Positions 51,367-58,554 of a DNA stretch of 64,000 nt are shown here, piece by piece. A program made the translations under genes and the position numbers. The stretch spans positions 124,001 to 188,000 of the forward strand of contig JBBILX010000006.1 of the NCBI GenBank assembly GCA_037444685.1, given 5' to 3'. The notes below the pieces were generated by a model. It was given only the letters and a program-made list of their open reading frames with translations, searched no databases and was not told the DNA's origin. Source of the DNA: UBA964 sp037444685 (lineage in GTDB: Bacteria > Pseudomonadota > Gammaproteobacteria > Steroidobacterales > Steroidobacteraceae). Each line of letters starts with the position of its first letter. Within the stretch, counting starts at the first letter, position 1.

Positions 51367-51372
51367 GCTATC
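51367..51372 (-). promoter_or_regulatory. GATAGC hexamer before the receiver-like gene
   Basis: GATAGC is 6 bases before ATG 51360, the same hexamer and distance as at the diguanylate cyclase (13173). A weak -10 candidate. Confidence 0.25.
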
Positions 51373-51529
51373 GGCGCGCGCACCGTCGGTCTTCACGACG
51401 TCGTGCGACCGCGTTCCCGTCGCGTGAAGCGCGTCACGGCCGGCGTCGGGCACGCCGCGCGGGTCCCCGGGCGCTGTCCGGGCAGCGCGATTGCGATCTG
51501 TACGTACAGCGGCGGGAGGCGTCACAGGG

Positions 51530-51535
51530 TACATA
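51530..51535 (+). promoter_or_regulatory. -10-like hexamer TACATA for the first Rieske oxygenase
   Basis: TACATA is 6 bases before ATG 51542, with no Shine-Dalgarno. Fits the leaderless pattern. Confidence 0.4.
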
Positions 51536-51541
51536 GCCGCG

Positions 51542-52746
51542 ATGGACGTCGACTTCGAACGCCGACTCTACGCGGGCATGCAGGCGGAACAGGAGCGCCT
51601 CGCTCCGCCTACGGACTTTCCGCGGATGCCGATGATCCCCGGCGGGCGCTACACCGACCAGGCCTTCCTCGCCCTCGAACAGGAGCATCTGTGGCGCCGC
51701 AGCTGGCTCTATGCCCTGCACGTCGACGAGTTGCCGGCGCCGGGCAGTTACCGCGTCTGGACGCGGACCGGCTCGCCGATCGTCATCGTGCGCGGACGCG
51801 ACGATGTGGTTCGCGCCTTCACAACACCTGCCGGCATCGCGGCGCGCCGCTGATCGAGCACGACGCCGGCGAGACCAAGGGCTTCTTCTGCCGCTATCAC
51901 GGCTGGACCTACGACCTGACCGGCCGGCTGACCATGCTGCGCGAGAAGCGCGACTTTCCGGGTCTCGACATGTCATGCATGGGGCTGGTCGCCGTACGCT
52001 GCGAGCGCTTCGGCAACTGGGTGTCCCTCAACGAGGATCCCGACGCCGAGCCGCTGCTGCAGTCGCTCGGGCCGATCCCGGCGCATTGGGCGAGTCTCGG
52101 GCTCGAGCAGCAGCGGCATATCCACAGCGCGAGCTACGACATCGACTGCAATGTCAAGATCCTGCTCGATGCCTTCCTCGAGACGTATCACCTGAAGTCC
52201 ATCCATCCGAACACGGTCGACCGCTTCCTCGACTCGCGCGGCACCTTCGTGCAACTGTGGAGGCGGGGCCACTCGATGATGTGCACGCCGCACCGCAGGG
52301 CCGAATGGCGCGACCCGGGCGCGAAGGGCATGCCGGCGATCGCGGGCGCGGCGCGCATCTTCGCCGAGCAGAATTCCTCGTACCACCTCTATCCGAACCT
52401 CGTGACGCCGCCGTCGCCCACCGGGATCCCGTTCATCACCTTCTGGCCGCGCGGGCCGCGTTCGATGACCGTGGACGTACACTGGTTCGCGCCCGACGGT
52501 GCGCAGGGTCACGAGCTGTGGCCGACGCGCATCGCGAATTTCGAGCGCATCCTCGAGGAGGACACCCAGTTCGCGCCGCGCATCCAGCAGTCCGTCGAGG
52601 CGAAGGGGTTCCGCGGCATGTACCTGTCCTATCAGGAGCGTCGCATCTACCAGTGGCACGAGGAGCTCGACCGCCGCATCGGCGTGGAACGCGTCCCGGA
52701 AGCGCTGCGTCTGCCGCGGCTGCTCGATCGCTGGCTCGACGGCTGA
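51542..52746 (+). pseudogene. Rieske aromatic-ring-hydroxylating oxygenase alpha subunit, one-base frameshift
   Basis: Two frames join to a protein of about 401 residues. The first (51542 to about 51820) ends ...GRDDVVRAF. The second resumes as HNTCRHRGAPL, so a C is missing in what should read TTCCACAACACC. After that all motifs are intact: Rieske C-x-H (CRHRGAP) and CRYHGW, and the mononuclear iron site ETYHLKSIH (E/D-x2-H-x4-H). With no other lesion this could be an assembly error or a very recent mutation. It is a terminal oxygenase subunit for hydroxylation or demethylation of an unknown substrate. Its stop is directly followed by the second oxygenase gene. Confidence 0.85.
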
Positions 52747-52764
52747 ATGTCGCGAGGCCTGCCC

Positions 52765-54048
52765 ATGACGGCCCCGAGCTACCAGAACTTCCTCGCGCGC
52801 GACTCGCGTCCCGTGCCGGATCTGTTCCGGCCTGCGCCGCCCTTGCAGCCCGCACTCGGCACCGCGCCGCTCGCGGCCTCGCGTTACACCTCGCGCGAGT
52901 TCTTCGAGCTCGAGTGCGAGCGGCTGTGGCCGCGGGTCTGGCAGATGGTCTGCCGCGAGGAGGAATTGCCCGCCTCCGGGAGCTTCGTCGTCTACGACAT
53001 CGTCGATCGTTCGTTCATCGTCATGCGCGGCGGCGACGGCCGCCTGCGCGGCTTCCACAATTCCTGCCCGCATCGCGGACGTCCGTTGCTGACCGGTCAG
53101 GGCCATGTCGAGCGGGTGCGCTGTGGCTTCCACGGATTCACCTGGTCTACGCAAGGTGCCCTGCAGTCGCTGCCCTGCCGCTGGGACTTCGACCACGTGC
53201 CGGCGGAGAAGTGGACTCTGCCCGAAGTGCGCGTGGCGAGCTGGGGCGGTTTCGCGTTCCTGAACATGGATCCGGCCGCGCCCTCCCTCGAGGAGTATCT
53301 GGGCGTACTGCCCGCGCATTTTGCGCGCTGGCGGCTCGAGGACTGCTGGAAGGCCGCGCACGTGGCGAAAGTGATCGGCTGCAACTGGAAGGTGGCGCAG
53401 GAAGCCTTCATGGAGTCGTATCACGTGGTCGCGACTCACCCGCAGATCCTCGGAATCATCGCCGATGCGAACTCCCAGTACGATCTATATGGCGATCACG
53501 TCAGTCGCAATATCGCCGCTTTCGGCGCGCCGAGCCCGCACCTCGGTGCACAGGGCGTGCCCGCGCCGCGCATCGTCGAGGAGATGCTCGCGATGTGGGG
53601 CAAGGGCAGCGCGCCATCGACCGCCGATCCGACCGTCACGGATGCGCGAGCCGTGCTCGGCGAGATCAGTCGACGCGCATTCGCGCGTGCATTCGAGGGC
53701 GACTTCGACTCCGCGACCGATGCCGAACTGCTGGATGCGATCGTCTACAACGTCTTCCCGAATTTCGCGCCCTGGGGCGGCTTCGCACCGAACATCGTCT
53801 ATCGCTGGCGGCCGAACGGCCGCGACGTCGACTCGTGCATCATGGAGGTCATGCTGCTCAAGCGGTTGCCGCGCGGCGGCAGCCGCCCATCGCCCGTGCC
53901 CGTGCACTGGCTCGGCGAGGCGGAGCCCTGGGCGGCCGCCGAGGAGCTGCCCATCCTCGGCGCGGTGATCGATCAGGACATGCAGAACATGCCGCTCGTG
54001 CAGAGCGGCGTCCCAGCGCTTAGCCGACCGGAGCCTGGCCGGGCTTGA
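52765..54048 (+). CDS. Rieske aromatic-ring-hydroxylating oxygenase alpha subunit
   Basis: A 427-residue oxygenase subunit. The Rieske motifs are CPHRGRPL and CGFHGF, and the iron site is ESYHVVATH, all intact. The start is ATG 52765 (MTAPSYQNFLARD), preceded by GAGG at 7 bases; an in-frame ATG 52747 directly after the upstream stop is the alternative. It shares only general architecture with the preceding oxygenase, so this is not a recent duplication. No ferredoxin or reductase gene is adjacent. The 3' end overlaps the convergent membrane protein gene by 29 bases. Substrate unknown. Confidence 0.9.
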   Translation: MTAPSYQNFLARDSRPVPDLFRPAPPLQPALGTAPLAASRYTSREFFELECERLWPRVWQMVCREEELPASGSFVVYDIVDRSFIVMRGGDGRLRGFHNSCPHRGRPLLTGQGHVERVRCGFHGFTWSTQGALQSLPCRWDFDHVPAEKWTLPEVRVASWGGFAFLNMDPAAPSLEEYLGVLPAHFARWRLEDCWKAAHVAKVIGCNWKVAQEAFMESYHVVATHPQILGIIADANSQYDLYGDHVSRNIAAFGAPSPHLGAQGVPAPRIVEEMLAMWGKGSAPSTADPTVTDARAVLGEISRRAFARAFEGDFDSATDAELLDAIVYNVFPNFAPWGGFAPNIVYRWRPNGRDVDSCIMEVMLLKRLPRGGSRPSPVPVHWLGEAEPWAAAEELPILGAVIDQDMQNMPLVQSGVPALSRPEPGRA

Positions 54049-54709
54049 GGATGCCGATCAGCGCCGAAATCGCCACGCCCGCCCAGATCGCGAGCACGTA
54101 CGGACGGCAGGCACCCATGCCCTCGATCATCTTGCGGTCGCTCTCGGGCGTCGCTCCCGAGGTGGCGAGCGTCCGGAAGCCTTCGATGAACGGCGGCAGC
54201 TTGATGCGGATCATGAAGCCGCAGAAGATCAGGAAGGCGAAGATCAGCAGCTTGGCCGCCAGCCACGGATAGGGCCGCAGCGGTCCGGTGACCCAGTGAT
54301 AGGCCACCGATGCGCAGAGCGCGAAGATCATGAAGACGCGGAACTGGCGGTCGATGGTGGCCAGCTTCTTCGCGAACTCGGTGCCTTCCTTCGCGTGGAT
54401 CGTGTGCACGACCCAGACCCAGACCGGTCCGAGCGCGACGATCGCGATGGTCTGCCACAGCGGATGCTCGTAGCCGATGAACTCCGCGAGGATGCCGCCC
54501 ACGGTCAGCATCAGCGCAAGGCAGTAACGCGGCAGCATGTCGAGGTTGACGAAGATCTTGAACGCCGTCAGCCGTGCATCGCGCGAGAGGTTCGGGTTGG
54601 TGACGAACTTGCTCGAGTAGAACACGCCGGCGTCGCCGCCGAGCCAGTAGACGAACAGCAGCACGTGAATGTATTTCACGATGCCGTGCAGCAGGCCGAT
54701 CTCTTCCAT
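54020..54709 (-). CDS. Uncharacterised polytopic membrane protein
   Basis: A 229-residue inner-membrane protein with about five hydrophobic segments, near residues 10-30, 60-80, 85-105, 125-145 and 205-225. The opening KYIHVLLFVYWLGGDAG, a His plus Gly-Gly-Asp in the first helix, resembles the start of CopD/DUF2269-type proteins, but the match is weak. ATG 54709 has GGGAG about 13 bases upstream. It may relate to the Rieske oxygenases by position only. Confidence 0.6.
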   Translation of the reverse strand: MEEIGLLHGIVKYIHVLLFVYWLGGDAGVFYSSKFVTNPNLSRDARLTAFKIFVNLDMLPRYCLALMLTVGGILAEFIGYEHPLWQTIAIVALGPVWVWVVHTIHAKEGTEFAKKLATIDRQFRVFMIFALCASVAYHWVTGPLRPYPWLAAKLLIFAFLIFCGFMIRIKLPPFIEGFRTLATSGATPESDRKMIEGMGACRPYVLAIWAGVAISALIGILKPGQAPVG

Positions 54710-54827
54710 TTCGTTCGGGGGCTCCCTGTGAGGCGCGAGCAGCCTACCAGACGCCCATCATCCGGCGAAACCGGGCAGGCGACCGCAGCGCGGCAGTCTC
54801 GAGCCGTGGCGAGGTCTCGCGCGATGC

Positions 54828-55181
54828 TCAGGAGATCTCGCGCAGGAAGGCCGTGTACTGGCTGTCGCTCTCGCCGCCGAGCCGGTCGTCGATGTCCTTC
54901 CGGTAGAGGTAGAACATCCGCTCGAGCAGCCGCTGGCGCCAGGCCTCACGCTCGGCCTGCGCCGCCTCGTCGGGGACATAGCCCGCGAGCTCGTCGCGCA
55001 GCATGATGCCCTTCTGCGCGGCGACGCGTTCCATCGTGTCGATGCGCTCGTAGAGCACCGCCATCTCGGTGGCCATGGCCATGACCATGCCGTGAAGCTG
55101 GTCGATGCCCCGGTCGTCGAAGAACTGCGGCCGGCGCCCGCGGATCGTGCGCTTGACCTTGATGCCGTTCGGATCGCTCAT
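54828..55181 (-). CDS. Unknown 117-residue helical protein encoded with a methyltransferase
   Basis: A hydrophilic, mostly alpha-helical protein. It has a basic N-terminal part (SDPNGIKVKRTIRGRRPQFF), then GIDQLHGMVMAMATEMAVLYERIDTMERVA with heptad-like spacing, and ends with KDIDDRLGGESDSQYTAFL. No family was recognised. The ATG overlaps the methyltransferase stop (ATGA at 55178-55181), so it is made with it and may be a partner subunit. Nothing in it suggests catalysis. Confidence 0.7.
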   Translation of the reverse strand: MSDPNGIKVKRTIRGRRPQFFDDRGIDQLHGMVMAMATEMAVLYERIDTMERVAAQKGIMLRDELAGYVPDEAAQAEREAWRQRLLERMFYLYRKDIDDRLGGESDSQYTAFLREIS

Positions 55182-56359
55182 TTGCGTGTCACCAGGACCT
55201 GCCAGGCGTTGCCCGGCGCGAACTCGCCCGCCTCGAAGCTGCGCACGTGGCCGGCCGCCGAGCGGTAGGCCGAGGGCGCCATGCAGAACTCGATCTTGTC
55301 GCGATCGAAACCGGCCTTGACGCTCTCGGCAATCTGATCGACCTCGCGCATGGCGCCCCAGTAGGGCTCGTTGTTGTAGTACGTCTCGCAGTCGAGCATG
55401 AACTGGTTGAACTCATCCATGGCCCAGAACGGCGGCAGGTCGCCGTGCACGGCCATGCCGCCCGGCGCGAGCAGGCGGTAGCACTCGCGCAGGATCGCGG
55501 GCAGCGCCTGGCCCGAGGTCTCGTGAAACAGGATGCTCGAGCAGACCAGGTCGAAGTGGCCGTCCGGAAAGTCCGTGCGCGTCGCATCCTGCTGCGAGAA
55601 ATGCACTCGCTTGCCGAGCGACTCGGCGCGCGCGTGCGCGTACCGCAGCAGCGCGGGGCCGACGTCGATGGCGTGCACCTCGGCGTTCGGGAACGCGTCG
55701 ACGAACGGCAGCGTGCTGTGCCCGACGGTGCAACCCATGTCGAGAATACGTCGCGGCTCGAAGTCGGAGTAGCGGTCGCGGATGAACTTCGCTGCCGAGC
55801 CGCCGATGTCGTCGTTGTAGGGGCCCATCATGCCGAGCGCGTAGAGGTAGACGCCGCGGTCGTAGAGCGCGCCCGCCGTCACATCGCCCGGCCCGCCCTC
55901 GCCGCAGTAGCCTCCCGGCATGCAGTGGATGTCGACACCGGTCACATACTTTGGTGGCGACAGGTTCGGGTCGAGGCGCAGCGTACCGCCCGCGCCGCCG
56001 CTCGCCGCGGCGCGCCGCACGAGCTCGGGCAGTTCGCGCTCGACGGAGTCGAGAACGGTGTCCCAGAGCAGTTCCTGGCTGACACGCTGCATCGAAGCGT
56101 AGGTGCGGAACACAGGGTGACCGACCATCAGATCGCGGATTTCGTGCCGGTCCTTCGGCCTGCGCCCCTGCCGCCGTTCGAAGCCGGGCGCGACTTCGTG
56201 GTGGTAGACGGCGTGCACGCCCGGCACGATGCCGCTCTGGATGTAGGCCTTGAAGCTGCGAACGAACTCCTGACGCGCGCGTTCATCGCGTTCGGGAGTC
56301 ACGAGCAGCGGGTGCCGCGCCTGCGGCACGGCGAAGAAAGCGTTCGACCCCGATCCCAT
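55178..56359 (-). CDS. Class I SAM-dependent methyltransferase
   Basis: A 393-residue methyltransferase. Residues about 200-330 are the Rossmann core: motif I ILDMGCTVGHST (G-x-G is changed to GCTVG), then HAIDVGPALLRYAHARA, FDLVCSSILFHE and LRECYRLLAPGG. The first 200 residues are a specific helical extension with DIHCMPGGYCGEGGPGD, unlike common families. ATG 56359 has GGAGGG 7 bases upstream. It may be the first gene of a two-gene unit with the 117-residue protein. Target unknown; a small molecule is more likely than RNA. Confidence 0.85.
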   Translation of the reverse strand: MGSGSNAFFAVPQARHPLLVTPERDERARQEFVRSFKAYIQSGIVPGVHAVYHHEVAPGFERRQGRRPKDRHEIRDLMVGHPVFRTYASMQRVSQELLWDTVLDSVERELPELVRRAAASGGAGGTLRLDPNLSPPKYVTGVDIHCMPGGYCGEGGPGDVTAGALYDRGVYLYALGMMGPYNDDIGGSAAKFIRDRYSDFEPRRILDMGCTVGHSTLPFVDAFPNAEVHAIDVGPALLRYAHARAESLGKRVHFSQQDATRTDFPDGHFDLVCSSILFHETSGQALPAILRECYRLLAPGGMAVHGDLPPFWAMDEFNQFMLDCETYYNNEPYWGAMREVDQIAESVKAGFDRDKIEFCMAPSAYRSAAGHVRSFEAGEFAPGNAWQVLVTRK

Positions 56360-56473
56360 GGTCCGACCCTCCGCGTGGGCGTCGATTGTCGGCGCGACGC
56401 CGGACAGGCCGGTGCGCGGATCGGCGTCGCTGACCGGGCTATGGTCGCCCGGCCCGGCGCGGGCCGCGACGGC

Positions 56474-57496
56474 TCATTCGCAGGGGATCACGCGGAAGCC
56501 GCGCAGGCGCACCTCGCCGGCGAGATAGTGTGGCTTGCATTCCTCGTCGCTGCAGAGGTCGGTCGAAAGATACTTCTTGTTGTCGTCGCAGAAGATCGTC
56601 GCGACGCAGGAGTCGCCGCCCTGGGCCGCTGCGACCTGCAGCGCGCCGAGGAAGTTCGCTCCGCTCGAGATGCCGAGCGCGAGACCGAGCTCGCTCGCGA
56701 GTTTCTGCGCCATGCAGATCGCGTCGCCGTCCCAGACGTCGACGATCTCGTCGAGCTCGTCGAGTTTGACGATCGAGGGCACGAATTCGTCACTGATGCC
56801 CTGGATCCGGTGCCGCCCGACCTTCGAGCCCGTGCGCAGCGTCGGGGAATTGGCCGGCTCGAGCGGATGGACGGCCGCGTCGATCCCGGCCTGTTCGAAG
56901 TACCGTGCGACGCCCATGACCGTCCCGCCGGTGCCGACGCCCGCGACGAAGGCCGTGGGCCGACGGCCGATCGCGGCGAGTTGCCGCACGATCTCCGGCC
57001 CGGTCGATTCGAAATGCGCCTGCACGTTGGCATCGCTGTCGAACTGCCGCGGCCGGAACACGCGCGGGTTCTCGCGCGCGAACTCGTCGGCCATGCGGAT
57101 GCTGCCGAGGAAGCCGCCCTGCTCGTGCGAGACCGGAATGACGGCGGCGCCGAGGCTCTGGATGACGAGCACGCGCTCGCGGCTCATCCAGTCCGGCATG
57201 TAGATCCGCACGTGGTGACCGAGCGCGCGGCCGATCGCCGCGAAAGCGATGCCGGTGTTGCCGCTGGTGGCCTCGGCGATCTCGTCGCCGGGCGCGATCT
57301 CGCCGCGCGCATAGGCGCGTTCGAGGATCGTCAGCGCCATTCGGTCCTTGATGCTGCCGGTGAAGTTCAGTGCCTCGAACTTGCCGTAGACGCGATGTGT
57401 GCGGCCACGGAACTCGCATTCGACTTCGATCAGCGGAGTACGGCCAACGAGTCGGCGAATGGCGGCGAGCGCAGCGGGGGTCTGGGCGGAGTCCAT
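56474..57496 (-). CDS. PLP-dependent cysteine-synthase-family enzyme
   Basis: A 340-residue fold-type II PLP enzyme of the CysK/CBS family, making cysteine or a related beta-substituted alanine. The PLP Lys is in GSIKDRMA (NFTGSIKD), the Ser/Thr-x-Asn-Thr loop is EATSGNTGIA, the PLP phosphate loop is GVGTGGTVMG and the C-terminal SSGAN box is kept. The tail has a cluster of cysteines (STDLCSDEECKPH). ATG 57496 follows TACAAT by 10 bases. It lies between two methyltransferase genes, so a specialised amino-acid product is possible. Confidence 0.85.
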   Translation of the reverse strand: MDSAQTPAALAAIRRLVGRTPLIEVECEFRGRTHRVYGKFEALNFTGSIKDRMALTILERAYARGEIAPGDEIAEATSGNTGIAFAAIGRALGHHVRIYMPDWMSRERVLVIQSLGAAVIPVSHEQGGFLGSIRMADEFARENPRVFRPRQFDSDANVQAHFESTGPEIVRQLAAIGRRPTAFVAGVGTGGTVMGVARYFEQAGIDAAVHPLEPANSPTLRTGSKVGRHRIQGISDEFVPSIVKLDELDEIVDVWDGDAICMAQKLASELGLALGISSGANFLGALQVAAAQGGDSCVATIFCDDNKKYLSTDLCSDEECKPHYLAGEVRLRGFRVIPCE

Positions 57497-57506
57497 GGGG
57501 ACGGCA

Positions 57507-57512
57507 TTGTAC
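57507..57512 (-). promoter_or_regulatory. -10-like hexamer TACAAT for the cysteine-synthase-like gene
   Basis: TACAAT is 10 bases before ATG 57496, predicting a leader of about 3 bases. Identical to the hexamer at the AMP nucleosidase gene. Confidence 0.4.
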
Positions 57513-57570
57513 GGTTTGACGCGGCCGGCCGCCCGGCAGTCGGGCACGGCCACCGACGACGCGGCCGATG

Positions 57571-58359
57571 TCAGGCGCGGCGCGCCGAGGCCGTCAGGAT
57601 GCCCGAATAGCCATACTCCGCGTTGTGCGGGCACGGGATCAACCGCACGTCGATGCTGCGCCGTTCGAACTCGAGCTCGCGCAGCGTCCCGGCCAGATCG
57701 TCGACGCCGAGGTTGGACCCTGGGAACATGCGCGCGCCGACCTTGTAGGCGCGGCAGCCCGCGAGGAAGTGCAGGATCACGGTGCCGCCCGGCGCGACCA
57801 TCGACAGCACATTACGCATCGCCCGCCGCCAGACCCGCTTCTCGCTGGAGATGGCATCGAGGCAGAACCCGGAGATCAGCAGATCGTAGAAGCCCTCGCG
57901 TTCGGGGCCGAGCGGGTGTCGCCAGCGCGCGTCGCTGACGAACAGCCCGCGCACGACGCGCCGCGTCTGCCGCTCGCGCCGCAGCACGCTCGCGCGATCG
58001 ATGCGGCGGCGACGTTCACAGCCGAGCACGTAGCGCGTGAAGCGGTTCCAGTCGGGGTTGCCGTCGTCGGCGGCCAGCCATTCGCGAACGCAGACCAGAT
58101 TGTCGGGCAACCAGTCGGCCATGTCGAGGCGGAACACGTAGGGTGCCGCCGCGATCGCCCGGTGCAGCGTCGGGCCGCAGCCGTACTCGAGCGCCCGGCC
58201 GAAGCGCTCGGGGCTGCGGCCCATGACGTCGAGCTGATAGGCGAGCACGGCCTGCTCGTCGGGCAGCACGACCTCGCTGTAGTAGGTCTTGTAGTAGTCC
58301 CGCGCCTGCCATTCGCCGTAGTCGGCCACCAGGGTGGCCCCCGAGCCAGAATCGATCAT
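57571..58359 (-). CDS. NNMT/PNMT/TEMT-like methyltransferase
   Basis: A 262-residue protein resembling the nicotinamide/phenylethanolamine/thioether N- and S-methyltransferase group. An early aromatic segment (EWQARDYYKTYYSEV), the SAM-binding YGCGPTLH near residue 60, RLDMADWLPDN and a late FYDLLISGF/PGGTVILHFL pair are visible. It lies 74 bases upstream of the cysteine-synthase-like gene on the same strand. ATG 58359 has GGGGA 6 bases upstream. The upstream leader contains an imperfect hairpin (58394-58412). Confidence 0.72.
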   Translation of the reverse strand: MIDSGSGATLVADYGEWQARDYYKTYYSEVVLPDEQAVLAYQLDVMGRSPERFGRALEYGCGPTLHRAIAAAPYVFRLDMADWLPDNLVCVREWLAADDGNPDWNRFTRYVLGCERRRRIDRASVLRRERQTRRVVRGLFVSDARWRHPLGPEREGFYDLLISGFCLDAISSEKRVWRRAMRNVLSMVAPGGTVILHFLAGCRAYKVGARMFPGSNLGVDDLAGTLRELEFERRSIDVRLIPCPHNAEYGYSGILTASARRA

Positions 58360-58393
58360 CGGATTCCCCGCTTTGTTGTTGTTCCGACGAGCA

Positions 58394-58412
58394 AACCAGC
58401 GGCGAGCCGGTT
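58394..58412 (-). repeat. Inverted repeat in the leader of the methyltransferase gene
   Basis: AACCGGC (58412-58406), loop TCGCC, GCTGGTT (58400-58394) can form a 7-base-pair stem with one G-U pair. It lies 35 bases before ATG 58359 in the 195-base divergent gap. The rest of this gap (58360-58554) shows no gene. Confidence 0.3.
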
Positions 58413-58554
58413 TATGTCATCCTAACCCCGCGGGCGGCGATCCGCGATACCCGGTAAACCCTGAGTCGGCCGTCCGCGCTGGCCTGCCGGGCCGCATTCC
58501 GATCGGCGCATCACAGGCGGGTCCGGCGCACTGGGGCAGACTGCGGGGGGCAGC

